A stretch of DNA of 64,000 bases, taken from positions 347,556,638 to 347,620,637 of the forward strand of contig NC_058521.1 of the NCBI RefSeq assembly GCF_904849725.1, read 5' to 3'. Position 1 is the stretch's first letter. Every line of letters starts with the position of its first letter. Shown here piece by piece: positions 33,865 to 45,065 of the stretch. The notes beneath the pieces are model-generated. The model saw nothing but the letters and a program-made list of their open reading frames with translations, ran no database searches and was not told the origin of the DNA. Position numbers and translations under genes: made by a program. The stretch comes from Hordeum vulgare subsp. vulgare (lineage: Eukaryota; Streptophyta; Magnoliopsida; Poales; Poaceae).

Positions 33865-34016
33865 GGAGGTAACTATGCTTATTATGCCATTTTGGAGCTA
33901 ACTAAGCTATTTATGTCATTTACGAGGAAGCTAAGCTAAGTATAGGTCATTCTACAGCTAACTTGGGTAAAATATGTCATTTTGGAGCTAAGGTAGGGTA
34001 AGTAAACATTATTATG
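33865..34016. repeat. continuation of the CACTA tandem array right of the PIF/Harbinger remnant
   Basis: Contains the same phrases as 31193-32665 (CTTATTATGCCATTTTGGAGCTAACTAAGC, split here as CTTATTATGCC and TTTTGGAGCTAA; CTAAGTATAGGTCATT). It shows that the remnant was inserted within one array. Confidence 0.85.
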
Positions 34017-34201
34017 CGGTTGTTAAGAAAAACATTTGAAAAACATACCATTCTTGTCAGCACGGCGATAAAGCACGGTGGCTCTGTCTTGTTTCACCTG
34101 GAGAAGGCTCCACTGTAGAAGGGTCATGCGATGCGTTTCGGGAGATATTCTGCACCAAACATCGTTTGCAATGTGTTTTTAGCATGAAGACACTCAAAAG
34201 A

Positions 34202-36482
34202 TCACTTCATTGAAATGAAACTCACCGTCCCTGCCATGTTAATGATGACTCGCATCGCTGGTGGGGCGTGGCCGGTCTTCTCGCACATAGACTGTACATG
34301 TGGTTTCGACGAGTCAAAGTTTTTAGTTATTAATGAAACGAACATTAAAATGCAAGATTTGACAAATATGAAGAAGAAACTTACCACTAAGAGTTCGTAC
34401 ATGGCCCTGTTAGACGCATCATTCTGTGCCCTCTTCGCCTCGAACAACACAGCCGTCCTCTCCTCCATCTCCTTCATCTCCGTATCCTTCGCCGCCAAAA
34501 GCGCCTGCGTTGCCTCTCTCTCTCTCTCTCTCTCATTCAGAATAGCAGCCTACAACACAACTCATTGTTAGCACTGCAATCATATTGGTTCGCTCACACA
34601 ACGTAATACAGAAAGAGAGTTGAGTCCATTAAACTAACCTCGATGGTGAGCCCGACTGGCCATGGACGAGGTGTTATCTCAAGACAGAAGCTCGTTTGGC
34701 ATGCCTTTATCTGCCAGCGAGTGCTAGGACAATATATAAGGCCGTCTCCAATGGAGATCGAGCCATGGGGCCTCACGTTGCCAGCTATCATCACCAACTC
34801 TGGATCAATAGGCCCCTGGCTCGGGTTAAAGTCCTCCCCTTTCCTCGCCTTCCCGTGATCTCTGTACTTCACGAGCTTGTGGTGGGAGGAGATGTTGGTC
34901 AAGTTTTCAGGATGATCAAGGTCAGACTCAAAGAATGCCTTGACCTTCTTGTACGAGGTAGTATGGGACATCACATAGAGGTCGTACATCCCTGGTACCT
35001 CCATCTTATTGTGACGCGCCTAAAAGTGAGACAGAGGAAAAATTTATTAGTAAAAGGCTCAAGCTAGCATTTAGATGAATTGCAGGAGTCATGAAGCAAA
35101 CCACATACTCGGTTCTCACCAAACCCATTTAAGTTGATGCTCCCTTGATGGTGTGGCACACCAACCATTTTGCCAAGCCTCTCCTTGGCATTGTTGTGGC
35201 TGGCCTCCCACTTTTAGGAGAACCACTGATCCACCAAGGCCTCCCAACAATCCATATTATCCACACACCATCTTGGGGGCACCTAAGTTAATAATGAGAA
35301 ATTTGAGCACTACGTGTAAGAATCAAATCAAGGAAACTAACTATAAGGCCTTAATATATAATATGTAATTAACTTCATGTAATGCTCCTTCTCCATCTTA
35401 GAATCGCGACACTTCACCTTATCCTTCCTGATACGCCACGAGGCGTAGTAGTCTCGAGCCTGCACCCGAGCCACGTGCTGAAAGATTTAAAGTAGGCGAC
35501 GACATTTGGTTTCTTTAACCTTTGCCGCTTCCTCCTCGTATCCCTTCTCACACCTATAGAAGGTTTGCAAATGATACAATGATGATTAGTACAATAACTA
35601 GCTATTGTTGATTTTTAATTGTGTAAAGCAGAAAACACCGTCGATCTCCACCTCCGGCGGGGTTAGGGCACCCAAGTAGTGCTCCCAGGTCATTCCTACC
35701 TCTCGACCCCGACCGGGCAATGTAACAAACCCCGGGAAGTTTTGCCGGAAAAGCACACAAAGGACGCTGTTGGGCTTGCGGACACGCTTGGCAACAATCG
35801 AACCCCTGCAGTATGACAAATTAAAGGCAAAACATTAGATATTTGAGAAACATGAAGGCAAAAGGATAAATAAGAGTAAATTAACTTACTTGTCCCCATT
35901 TGTCTTAATCGACCACCTCTCCTCGCGGGTAACCGGCATGAGCGGGAGCCCTGTACTACCACGTTGGTAGACAGTGGGCCCCTCACCCAGCTCCTCATCG
36001 CTATCAACATGGCCACTTGGCTCAGGCTGACCCAGACCAGTCGAGGTATCCCACTGGGTCTCTTGGGACGTACCCTCATCCCTGCTTTCCTCCGGAGTCT
36101 CCTGGAACAAAGCCTTTGGGACACGAGTCTCGTGGGTCGAAGGCTCGTCGGCCTAAGGCTCGTGAATCGGAGACTGTGTAGCCTCCACCTCAGACGAATC
36201 CACCCTAGCAGTCCTGTGCTCAAGTGAATCAGCTTGGGGTGACGGCGAGGAATGCGTGGCAGCCACCCTACCTCTCTTGTGACCACGTGTACCTTTAGTA
36301 GCTCTCAGCTTCGCGGGGGGTCGACCTCCTCTCACGGGGGCCACGGGAGTCGAAGAAGCGGCCACTCCATGCAGAGTAGAGAGCAACGCTCTTCGAAGAG
36401 GCAAGGCAGGAATGGAAGTACCCATCCCACCACCCCCCGATGAAGAAGGAGCCGCAGAGTGCTTTCGACCCTTTCCCACCAT
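34202..36482 (-). pseudogene. TNPA-like (DNA-binding) gene of the CACTA element, several exons
   Basis: Minus-strand segments in order: 36482-36153 (start ATG, basic, Pro/Ser-rich, GRKHSAAPSSSGGGG), about 35890-35690 with FRQNFPGFVTLPGRGREVGMTWEHYLG, 35004-34594 with YDLYVMSHTTSYKK, NLTNISSHHKLVKYRDHGKA and RPHGSISIGDGLIYCPS, and about 34560-34385 (NEREREREA, AAKDTEMKEMEERTAVLFEAKRA, coiled coil). A donor GTAAGT at 34384 and an acceptor before CEKTGHAPP support an intron. These phrases resemble the second protein of grass CACTA elements (TNPA/Transposase_24 type), which binds sub-terminal repeats. Exon borders elsewhere are not resolved. Confidence 0.65.
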
Positions 36483-36671
36483 CTTTCAACACCTGCCATG
36501 ACAAAGACTAAATGAAATTAGTACAACATAAACACCAACATGAGTAATAAAATGTATATAATTTAAGTGTATCATCATCATAAATACCAACATGACGAAT
36601 AAAAATTGAATACCTAACATGAACTAAAAATTTATATATGTATATAATAATAGTTGAATACCTGACATGAA

Positions 36672-39600
36672 CTAATAACAAGCTTGTTCGTCTATATATG
36701 CTTCAGGGTCAATAAATGCATCATGATCATCACTATCATCAATAAATGCATCATCATCATCACTATCAGGAAGAACATGTGGAAGGCTGCCATTATGTAA
36801 TCGGTCAAGAAGTGGCAGGTCATCCACAGCAGTACCCTCTTCTTCTTCTGGCTCTTCTTGTTCCAACTCAGGGGTTAAGACGAATTCACTGTCGCTGTCT
36901 ACTTCAACGTTCTGGGGTGAAGTAGAGCGGTTCTTGAAACGTTTCTTGAACATACGTGTTTCTTGGAAGAATTCTTCATATGTGTCTGCGTTAATGTGAG
37001 GTTTGTAATCCTCTTAATTGAGGGTAGGTGGTATAAACGTGGCGGCACTTCATAAACGACATCCCAACCTTTCAGATTTGGATCAGTTTGGTAGGACTGC
37101 GGTAGATAGAAAACTTGTGTCGCCTGTTGAGCCGTTATATAGACATCATGAACATCTAAATGGGGTGTTTTGGTTGATTGAGACTAGTCCTATATGTTCA
37201 TGAGTCCTTCTAGTCTCCCTCGGTTGAAACCAATAACATTTGAAGACTACGACGGTCAGTGGGTTTTCACCAGAGAATAGAAGTTCATAAATTGCTTCAA
37301 CTCTTCCATAATACTCGGTACCTCCTTCGCCGATAGCAGAGACAGAACAATTTGTAGTCTTTAGGTCGGGCATAGATAGATCTTTGCCAAAGGTAAGAAA
37401 GTGATACCTGTTGATGTTGTATTTGTCAAATGAACGGACGTTATAATCAAAATCATTAGCGACTTGTCTCAACTCGGCGCCCATAGAGTTTGCATCAGCC
37501 TACAAGTTCAATATGGAAGAATGGATGCATTAGCCGCAAATTAGACCAAGAAATCAAATGGCCCATTAATTGTAATTAATTACCCTTTGTTTGAACCAAG
37601 AGATGAAACCGGGATAGTCACCTCCATGCTTGGCCAGAACCTCATACTCTTCGACGGAATCCTTTTCGATGACCGCTCCATCCGAGAATTCGGCAACGTA
37701 TCGACTATATCAAATATCCGGGAATAAGAGCATTTCAAAGGAATTAGAAGTTGAGTTACAATAATTTATTGAGAACTTACTCGATGTACGGCCGCACTTC
37801 TGTTAGGTGGTTGAAAATATACAATGAAATGGTCTGCGATTCTTCTACATCCAACGATTTGCCTTTCAAAGCATCGGCTGGTGCGAGCTTCCCTTTGAAT
37901 AGGCTGAGGTTGGATCGACCTTTTTTAGGATCGCCTTCATTGTAACGATGCTTCGGGTTATGCAAATGATGATTTTTGGCTTCCTAGTGTGTACCATGAA
38001 GTTTGCCGCCTCCTGAGTAATGAATGCCTCGGCCATCGATGCTTTAATTCTTCGTTTATTTTTACATTTAGCTCGAAGCGTCTTCTGCATCCTCTTACTT
38101 GAGAAGCACCATAGATTTTGAACGGCCCCCCAAATCTTGCCTCGGTCGGGACATGCAAAATCAAATGATGCATTGGATTAAAGAAGCCCGGTGGAAAGAT
38201 CCTTTCGAATTTGCCGATCAACTCCGCCGCCAACTCTTCCATTTCATCTAGCACGCCACACGATAGTTCTTTCGCACAAAGAGAACTGAAGAAATAGCTC
38301 AGCTCTGCTAATACTAGGCATTCATCCTCAGGGATAAAGCCACGCAACGTCACCGGCATTACCCGCTCAATCCATATGTGCCAAACATAACACTTGACAC
38401 CAAATATTTTCAATTTCTCAAGACTCCCTCCCCTCTTTAGATTCGCAGGATACCCATCGGGGAACATCAACCGCATTTTCACCCACAATAGCATTTCCAT
38501 CATAGCTGGCCTTTCAAGATTGAACCATGCCTTTGGCTTCGCTACACTTCGCTTTCCTTTTTGTTGTCGCAAGTTTTGTAACGGTCTATCACATAGAGCC
38601 TCCTGGTCGATTCTAGCCTTAGGATTACCCTTTGACTTCCCCTCTATGCCGAACAATGTACCAAAAATGGCCTCCGCAATATTCTTTTCAGTGTGCATCA
38701 CGTCGATGTTCTATCGGCAAATGATGTGTTTGAAGTAAGGCAGATCCCATAAGCAAGACTTGTGAGTCCAGGCGTGTTCCGTAGTATACCCCTTGAAATA
38801 CCCGGGACGCAAAGGATGAGGCTCGAGAGCATTTAATTGATAAAGGGTCTGTTGTCTTGTGAACGCAGCTGGTGCAATGTTTTTGGCAACTCTACCTTTG
38901 ATGAAATTCTTCTTGTCTTTTCTAAACTTATGATATGGATCCAGGAACTGTCTATGCATGTCGAAGCAAGAAAACTTGCGACCCGCTTGTAGCCAATGGA
39001 ATTGAAGAGCTGCCTTGCATGTGGTGCACGAGAACCTTCCATGCACACACCAGCCAACGAACAGTGCATTCGCCAGATAGTCATGCGTCGAGTACATGTA
39101 CCACAAATGCATTTTGAAGTTTTTTTGGTAGCGGCGTCGTATGTCTTGATCCCATTATCCCAGGTTTCTTGCAATTCATCCTTAAGTGGATGCATGTACA
39201 GATTCATATTCTCTCCCGGATAGTTGGGCCCTGGAATTATCAACGTCAGGAAAATATTCTTTTGTTTCATAATCTCTCCGGGGGGAGATTGAGTGGAATG
39301 ACCAATACAGGCCAACAACTGTATTGTGTTGCCATCATACCATACACATTGAACCCCCGTGCTGATGGCAACTCGAGGATGCCTTCGATCTACAGATTTA
39401 TCCTTATGTAATGCATCAAAGTGCTTCCATGCAAAAGCATCTGAAGTGTGTACCAACATCTTGTTCCCATCTGCATCTAGTTCGGTTCCTTTGCCCAATT
39501 TGTTCCATGCCATCTGTGTGGCCGTCTTTTCGACCATGAAAAGACATTGCAGTCTTGGTACGATTGGCAGCTACCGAAGAACATTAATGGTGATTTTGCT

Positions 39601-40325
39601 CTGAATCTCTCACCCATACCGTTGTCCACCACAATATACCTGGAAGAATTGCAAATGGGGCAACAGTTCAAGGCCGTATACTCAAGCCTAAATAAGGCAC
39701 ATCCATTCTCACACGCATGTATCTTCTCATAGGGCATCTTAAGTACACGGAGGATTTTCTCTAACTAGTACAGGTTTGCAAGCAGTACATGGCCTTTCGG
39801 TACAAAGCGTCCAAATATCGTCATCATCGCGTCGTAGCATTCTCTATCTAGGTTCAATTGAGCCTTCAGAGCCATTACTTGTGCAATGGCATCCAGCTGA
39901 CAAAGCTCAGTGTGCTCGTGGAGAGGACGTTTTGAAGACTCCAACATTTCATAGAAGGCCTTTGGAGATTCCTCCATCTCATCATCCGAATCCCGAGCAT
40001 CATCAAAGTCTTGCAACATGTCTTCGATGCTGGTACCATGCTCATCGGTGCGACGACGAACTACCTTAGCTCTGGCACGTTGGTCAGACTCACCTTGAAA
40101 AGTCCACACCATAAAATTAGGCGTAAAACCCCACTTCTGCACGTGTTTACCCATTTCAAACTCTGTCTGCTTTTTCTAGTTGTCGCAGTTAGGATAGGGG
40201 CACCTTGTTTTTTGCTGGCCATTTGCAAATGCGTCTCTCACAAACCCCCTGGTTTTTGTTAACCATTCATTGGTCATGTCTTTCTCACTAGGGTGACCAG
40301 TGTACATCCAAGCATGATCACTCAT
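36672..40325 (-). pseudogene. TNPD-like transposase gene of the CACTA element
   Basis: Starts at ATG 40325 with a transposase-associated domain (MSDHAWMYTG, RGFVREAFANGQ or a near variant, RCPYPNCDN), broken by TAG at 40176-40178. Acidic linker 40154-39765. A Cys-rich motif with CPICNSSRY (39737-39650). The Transposase_21 region (WYDGNTIQ, FLTLIIPGPNYPGENMNLY, LKDELQETWDNGIKTYDA) lies at 39537-38833. A DUF4218-like domain (MMHTEKNIAEAIFGTL, MHHLILHVPTEARFGG) is at 38701-38100. A DUF4216-like domain (YYGRVEAIYELLF, VVFKCYWF) is at 37484-37040, followed by an acidic tail to 36672. This is the normal order for plant TNP2-type transposases. Frame changes near 39050-38850 and elsewhere mark decay; introns are likely at 37740-37560. 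Confidence 0.8.
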
Positions 40326-41085
40326 CTTGCCTACCTATGGACATACAAGAAACATATATGTAATTCATCATGTATATTCATCCGCTAATCAAGTTTGTTA
40401 GTTTTATTACGTCCATGCAACCTACATGCTAATATGTAGAGATAGATACTAATCCCACCCGAGTATGTGTAGATTGGGTTCATTTTCCCATGCTCTGCTC
40501 CAGATCCGAGGCAGAATTTCGGCAGCACCTCCCCGCTGTTCTCCCGGCACACGTCTCGAAAATAAGCAAAGAGAATGTGTACCCGGAGAACAACAAGGAG
40601 GCACTGAGGAAATTCCGCATCGGATCCGAAGATAATCATACGGGAAAACGAACCCAATCTACACATAATCGGGCTGTCATGGGATAACGTTGGACAATTC
40701 GAAAGGATGGCGGTTATAAATATGCAAAGACATGCATATTTATAGATGCTGCCCTTTCGAACGGGAGACACATAATGGTCACACATACTGATGATTGAAG
40801 AAACCTATATCTAGCAAGTTTCATCGCCCCGAATACCAGAACAGAGGAAATTAAGGGGGTAGGAGAAGTCATTTGTGCCCACCCACAAACGTAGGGGCGG
40901 AGCTCATCCAACGCATGGGGAGGTATTCGAACAATAGCACATTCAAATTCACCCGATCAACACAAATATGATGTTTTTATAACATAATCAGAAAATATGT
41001 GACCTAACTCATAATTTACAAAACAATGACCCCGTTGGGCTCTAGACGGACGAAAAGCACCTTCTCGTTCAACAGGAGGCGGAAG
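40326..41085. other. 5' region of the CACTA transposase gene
   Basis: No supported gene. Includes a partly inverted segment: GCATATTTATAG near 40730 and its mirror around 40480-40680 (GGGTTCATTTTCCCATGC, with GGAAAACGAACCCAATC) can pair over about 200 bp. Confidence 0.4.
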
Positions 41086-41470
41086 AGGTGTCGGGGGTTG
41101 GGGGTCAGTGGCGTCGGGAGTCAATGCCATCGAGGCTCGGTAGTGTCGGGTGTCGGTGGCGTCAGGGATCAGGGGTTAGTGGCGTCGGTAGTCGGGGGTC
41201 AGTGTCGTCGGGGGTCGAGGGTCAGTGGCGTCGGGGTTCGGGGGTCAGTGACGTTAGGGGTCGGGGGTCAGTGGCGTCATGTCTAGGTGTCGGGGTGTCA
41301 TGTCTAGGCATCGTGTCGGGGTGTCAAGGCATCATGTCCGGGTATAGTGTCGGGGTGTTGGGGTGTCATGTCGGGGCGTCTTGTTGGGTTGTCGTGTCTG
41401 GGCATCATGTCGGGGTGTTGGGTCGGGGCATCGTGTCAGGGTGTCGGGGCGTCGTGTCGGGGTTTTTTCT
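41086..41470. repeat. GTCGGGGGTC/GTCGGGGTGTC minisatellite
   Basis: Degenerate tandem copies of GTCGGGGGTCAGTGGC, grading into GTCGGGGTGTCATGTC and GGGCATCGTGTC. Open frames across it are repeat artefacts. Confidence 0.85.
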
Positions 41471-41478
41471 TCTAGTTT

Positions 41479-41680
41479 TGTCTAACCTAAAACTAAAACT
41501 AAACTAACCTGAAATCGAAAACTAAAACTAAAATAAAACCTAAAACTAAAGCTGATACTAAATCTAAACCTAAACTAACCTAAAACTAAAACTAAACCTA
41601 AACCTAAAGCTAAACTAACCTAAAACTAAACCTAAAACTAAAACTAAAACTAAACCCAAACCTAAACTAACCATGACGTA
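41479..41680. repeat. AAACTA/AACCTA simple repeat
   Basis: About 200 bp of irregular AAACTAAAACTAAACC words, low in G. Not an exact plant telomere repeat (CCCTAAA). Confidence 0.85.
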
Positions 41681-41751
41681 GTAGTTTAAATGGTCCTAAA
41701 CTATCAATTTATAAATTTATCATATTGTTGCAAGTCAGTCTGTTAAAATTC

Positions 41752-42240
41752 AAGAGAGAGAGAGAGAGAGGGAGTCTCACCTGAGAGGATCCTGGGCCGC
41801 TGCTGTTGGTCTTCTCCTTGGCGGACGGGGGCGAGCTGGGGTCGAGGCGGACAGGGGTGAGCTGGGGTCCAGGCGCAACTAGGAGATGGCGGAGGAGGGG
41901 GTCGGTGGTGGAGGAGTGGGTTGCAGGGAGGAGGAGGCGGTGGTGGAGGAGGGGGTCACAAGGATGAGGAGGCAGTGGTGGAGGAGGAGGGGGTCGCGTG
42001 GAGGAGGAGGTAGTGGTGGAGGAGGAGGCGGTGGTCGAGGAGAAGGAAGTGGTGGACGAGGGGGTCATAGGGAGGAGGAGGGACCGAGGAGGAGGAGGGC
42101 GGTGGTGGAGGAAGGGTGGTGGTGTTGGAGAGGGCGATGGTGGAGGGGAGGGCGAGCTCCGGCAGCGGGTCGCGGGGAGGAGGGGAGGGCGAGCTCCGGC
42201 GGCGGCGGCGGTGGGTTTTGGGGGTGAGAGAGAGAGATCC
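41752..42240. repeat. purine-rich low-complexity tract (AG)n and (GGAGGT/GGAGGA)n
   Basis: An (AG)n run at 41752-41772, then about 350 bp dominated by GGAGGAGG and GGTGGTGG on the plus strand, and (AG)n again near 42226. Long open frames on both strands here are compositional artefacts. Confidence 0.85.
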
Positions 42241-42295
42241 GGTCGTTATGGGGGAGAGAGGGGGTGTGGGGGTGGGGGTGACGGACATTAGGGTG

Positions 42296-43911
42296 TGATA
42301 CGTCTCAAACGTATCTATAATTTTTGATGGTTTCATGATGTTATCTTGTCATCCTTGGATGTTTTATGTACCTTTTATATCTTTTTGGGACTAACTTACT
42401 AAATCAGTGCCAAGTGCCAGTACCTATTTTTTCTGTGTTTTTGGTTCTTTTCAGATCTGATTTTCGAACGGAGTTCAAACGGAATAAAATCCCTGAAATA
42501 TTTTTTTCCCGAACGGAAGAAGATCAGCGGGCTTGAGGGCCAAGCCAGGAGAGCTACAGGGGGCGGCGGCTAGCGGGCTTGTGGCCTCCCTGGTGCCCCC
42601 TGACCTGGCACCTTCGCCTATATATTCCCTAAAATACAGAAAAAAAATCAAGGAATCCACGAAAACACATTTCCGCCGCCGCAAGCTTCCGTTTCCGTGA
42701 GATCTCATCTGGAGACCCTTCCCGGTGCCCTGCCGGAGGGGACTTTGGAGTTGGAGGGCTTCTACATCAACATCATCGCCCCTCCAATGACTCATGAGTA
42801 GTTCACTTCAGACCTACGGGTCCGTAGTTAGTAGCTAGATGGCTTCTTCTCTCTCTTGGATCTTCAATACAAAGTTCTCCATGATATTCATGGAGATCTA
42901 TCCGATGTAATCCTCTTTGGCGGTGTGTTTGTCGAGATCTGATGAATTGTGGATTTTTGATCAGATTATCTATGATATATATTTGTGTCTTTGCTGATTT
43001 ATTATTTGCATGATTTGATATCCTTGTAAGTCTCTCCGAGTCTTGGGTTTTGTTTGGCCAACTAGATCTATGATTCTTGCAATGGGAGAAGTGCTTGGTT
43101 TTGGGTTCTTACCGTGTGGTGACCTTTCCCAGTGACAGTAGGGGCAACAAGGCACACATCGTGTAGTTGCCATCAAGGGTAACAAGGTGGGCTTTATCGT
43201 AGATATGAGATTGTCCATCTACATCATGTCATCTTGCTTAAGGCGTTACTCTGTTCTTTTGGACTTAATACACTAGATGCATGCTGGATAGCGATCGACG
43301 TGTGGAGTAATAGTAGTAGATGTAGAAAGTATCGGTCTACTTGTTTTGGACGTGATGCCTATAGATATAATCATTTCCACAGATGACGTCACGACTTTGC
43401 GCAGTTCTATCAATTGCTCGACAGTAATTTGTTCACCCACTGTCTACTTGCTTTCATGAGAGAAGCCACTAGTAAACACTACGGCCCCCGGGTCTATTCA
43501 CACCTATCGTTTCCACTTTTGCTTTTACTTTGCTTTGTTACTTTGTTGCTTTCAGTTCTCACTTGGCGAACAATCTATAAGAGATTCACAACCCTTCATA
43601 GCGTTGGGAGCAAGCTTTTTTCGTTTGTGCAGGCACTTGAGATACTCCTTCACTGGATCGATACCTTGGTTCTCAAACTGAGGGAAATACTTACCACCCC
43701 TGTGCTACATCACCCTTTCCGCTTCGAGGGAACACCAACGCAAGGCTCCAAGGCCACGGGGGAAATCCTTTGCATATTTGCCTAGGAAGTCCCTTAAGGC
43801 GTAGCCGTAGTAGAAGGATTCCTAGTGCCGTTGCTGAGGAGTATCAAGAGAAGAACAGTCTCCCCTCAGCATGTTTCTGGCGCCGTTGGAAGGTCTTTTG
43901 TTGCAGTAGCA
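42296..43911 (+). repeat. 5' LTR of element C2
   Basis: 1616 bp from TGATACGTC to AGTAGCA. It matches 47731-49315. A 30-bp stretch present in the 3' LTR is missing here at 42558-42564, where a single AGGGGGC replaces two copies and the sequence between them. Confidence 0.88.
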
Positions 43912-43921
43912 GAAGTATTTC

Positions 43922-43939
43922 GGGCGTCGTTGCCGGGGA
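43922..43939 (+). promoter_or_regulatory. mutated primer binding site of element C2
   Basis: GGGCGTCGTTGCCGGGGA corresponds to the tRNA-Asp PBS of C1 with two changes, the first T to G and an internal C to T at a former CG-type position. Confidence 0.7.
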
Positions 43940-44087
43940 AGGAGAGATCTATCCAAGTAGGTCTCACAAACTCATCTCTTGCAGTTACATTTTTGCCAGT
44001 TGCCTCTCGTTTTCCTCTCCCCCACTTCACATTTGCCGTTTTCATTTGCCTTTCTTCTTGGTCTGTTTGGATAAAGAAGTTGATGAT

Positions 44088-44612
44088 ATGGCCAATGATT
44101 TCCTTGCACTAAATTCCCAGCTTGCTCACCTTGAAAAATTGGTGGGTCAAATTTCCGACAAGCAGGCTACTTTAGTCAATAAGATGGCAGCTAAACCTAA
44201 AATTTGTTATGCAAATCACAAATATCTTAAAGTGCTTGGTGTGACTCCTCTTGAATCTTTGTTTTCGCATGTCAAACCTATTGATGAAGGGGCAGGATAT
44301 GAATCCACTTTGGTTGAAAAACGCCCCAATGATTCGGAGTCCACCCATCTTCATGATAAAGGTGTGGAGAGTGGAGTAGGAGAAATCAAAATTTTGGGTA
44401 GTAATGAAACTCCCACTTTGGAATTCAAGGAATTCAATTATGATAATTGCTCCTTGTTTGAATGCATTTCTTTGATGCAATCCATTGCAAACTCTCCACA
44501 TGCTTATAGCCAAAGCAAAGCCTTTACCGCGCATATCGTAGATGCTATGATGAAATCTCTTGAAGAGAAGCTCGAACTAGAAGTCTCTATACCTAGAAAA
44601 CTTCATGATTAG
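44088..44612 (+). pseudogene. shortened gag of element C2 (no capsid domain)
   Basis: The likely start is ATG 44088 (MANDFLALNSQLAHLEKLVG). The capsid block seen in C1 (about 370 codons) is absent. The frame goes directly to the shared segment LKVLGVTPLESLFS, GAGYESTLVEKRPNDSES and FNYDNCSLFECISLMQS. It ends at TAG 44610-44612, where C1 has GAG (G to T), and the same frame continues into the protease. The open frame extends upstream to 43770 through leader sequence, which is probably not coding. Confidence 0.75.
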
Positions 44613-45065
44613 TGGGAACCTACTATCAAAATCAAGATCAAAAACTATGAGTGCAATGCTTTGTGTGATTTGGATGCTAGTGTTTCCGCGATTCCAAAGT
44701 CTTTATGTGATATTCTTGGTTTTCATGAGATTGAAGAGTGTTCTCTTAATTTGCATCTTGCGGATTCTACTGTCAAGAAACCGATGGGAAGGATCGATGA
44801 TGTTCTTATTGTTGCAAATAAGAACTATGTACCCGTGGATTTGATTGTACTTGACATAGATTGCAATCCTTCATGTCCCATTATTGTTGGTAGACCTTTC
44901 CTAAGGACTATTGGTGCTATCATCGATATGAAGGAAGGAAATATTAGATTTCAATTTCCTTTAAAAAAGGGCATCGAGCACTTTCCTAGAAAGAAAATAA
45001 GATTGCCTTATGAATCTATGATGAGGGCTACTTATGGTTTGAGCACCAAAGATGACTATACGTGA
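44613..45065 (+). pseudogene. Athila-type protease of element C2, active-site Gly changed to Asp
   Basis: In frame with the upstream gag after the TAG. The active-site region reads CNALCDLDASVSAIPKSL. The glycine of DLGAS is Asp (codon GAT at 44673-44675), whereas C1 has GGT. The rest (LADSTVKKPMGR, VGRPFLRTIGAIIDM, RKKIRLPYESMM) matches C1 closely and ends at the same stop. Predicted inactive. Confidence 0.82.

Noticed and set aside
41479..41680. AAACTA/AACCTA stretch as an interstitial telomere repeat
   Set aside because: The plant telomere unit CCCTAAA is not present in exact tandem form; this is an irregular simple repeat.
41886..42336. Gly/Glu-rich and Pro/Ser-rich open frames on both strands
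   Set aside because: Pure low-complexity GGAGGT/GGAGGA sequence with no conserved domain; composition explains the lack of stops.
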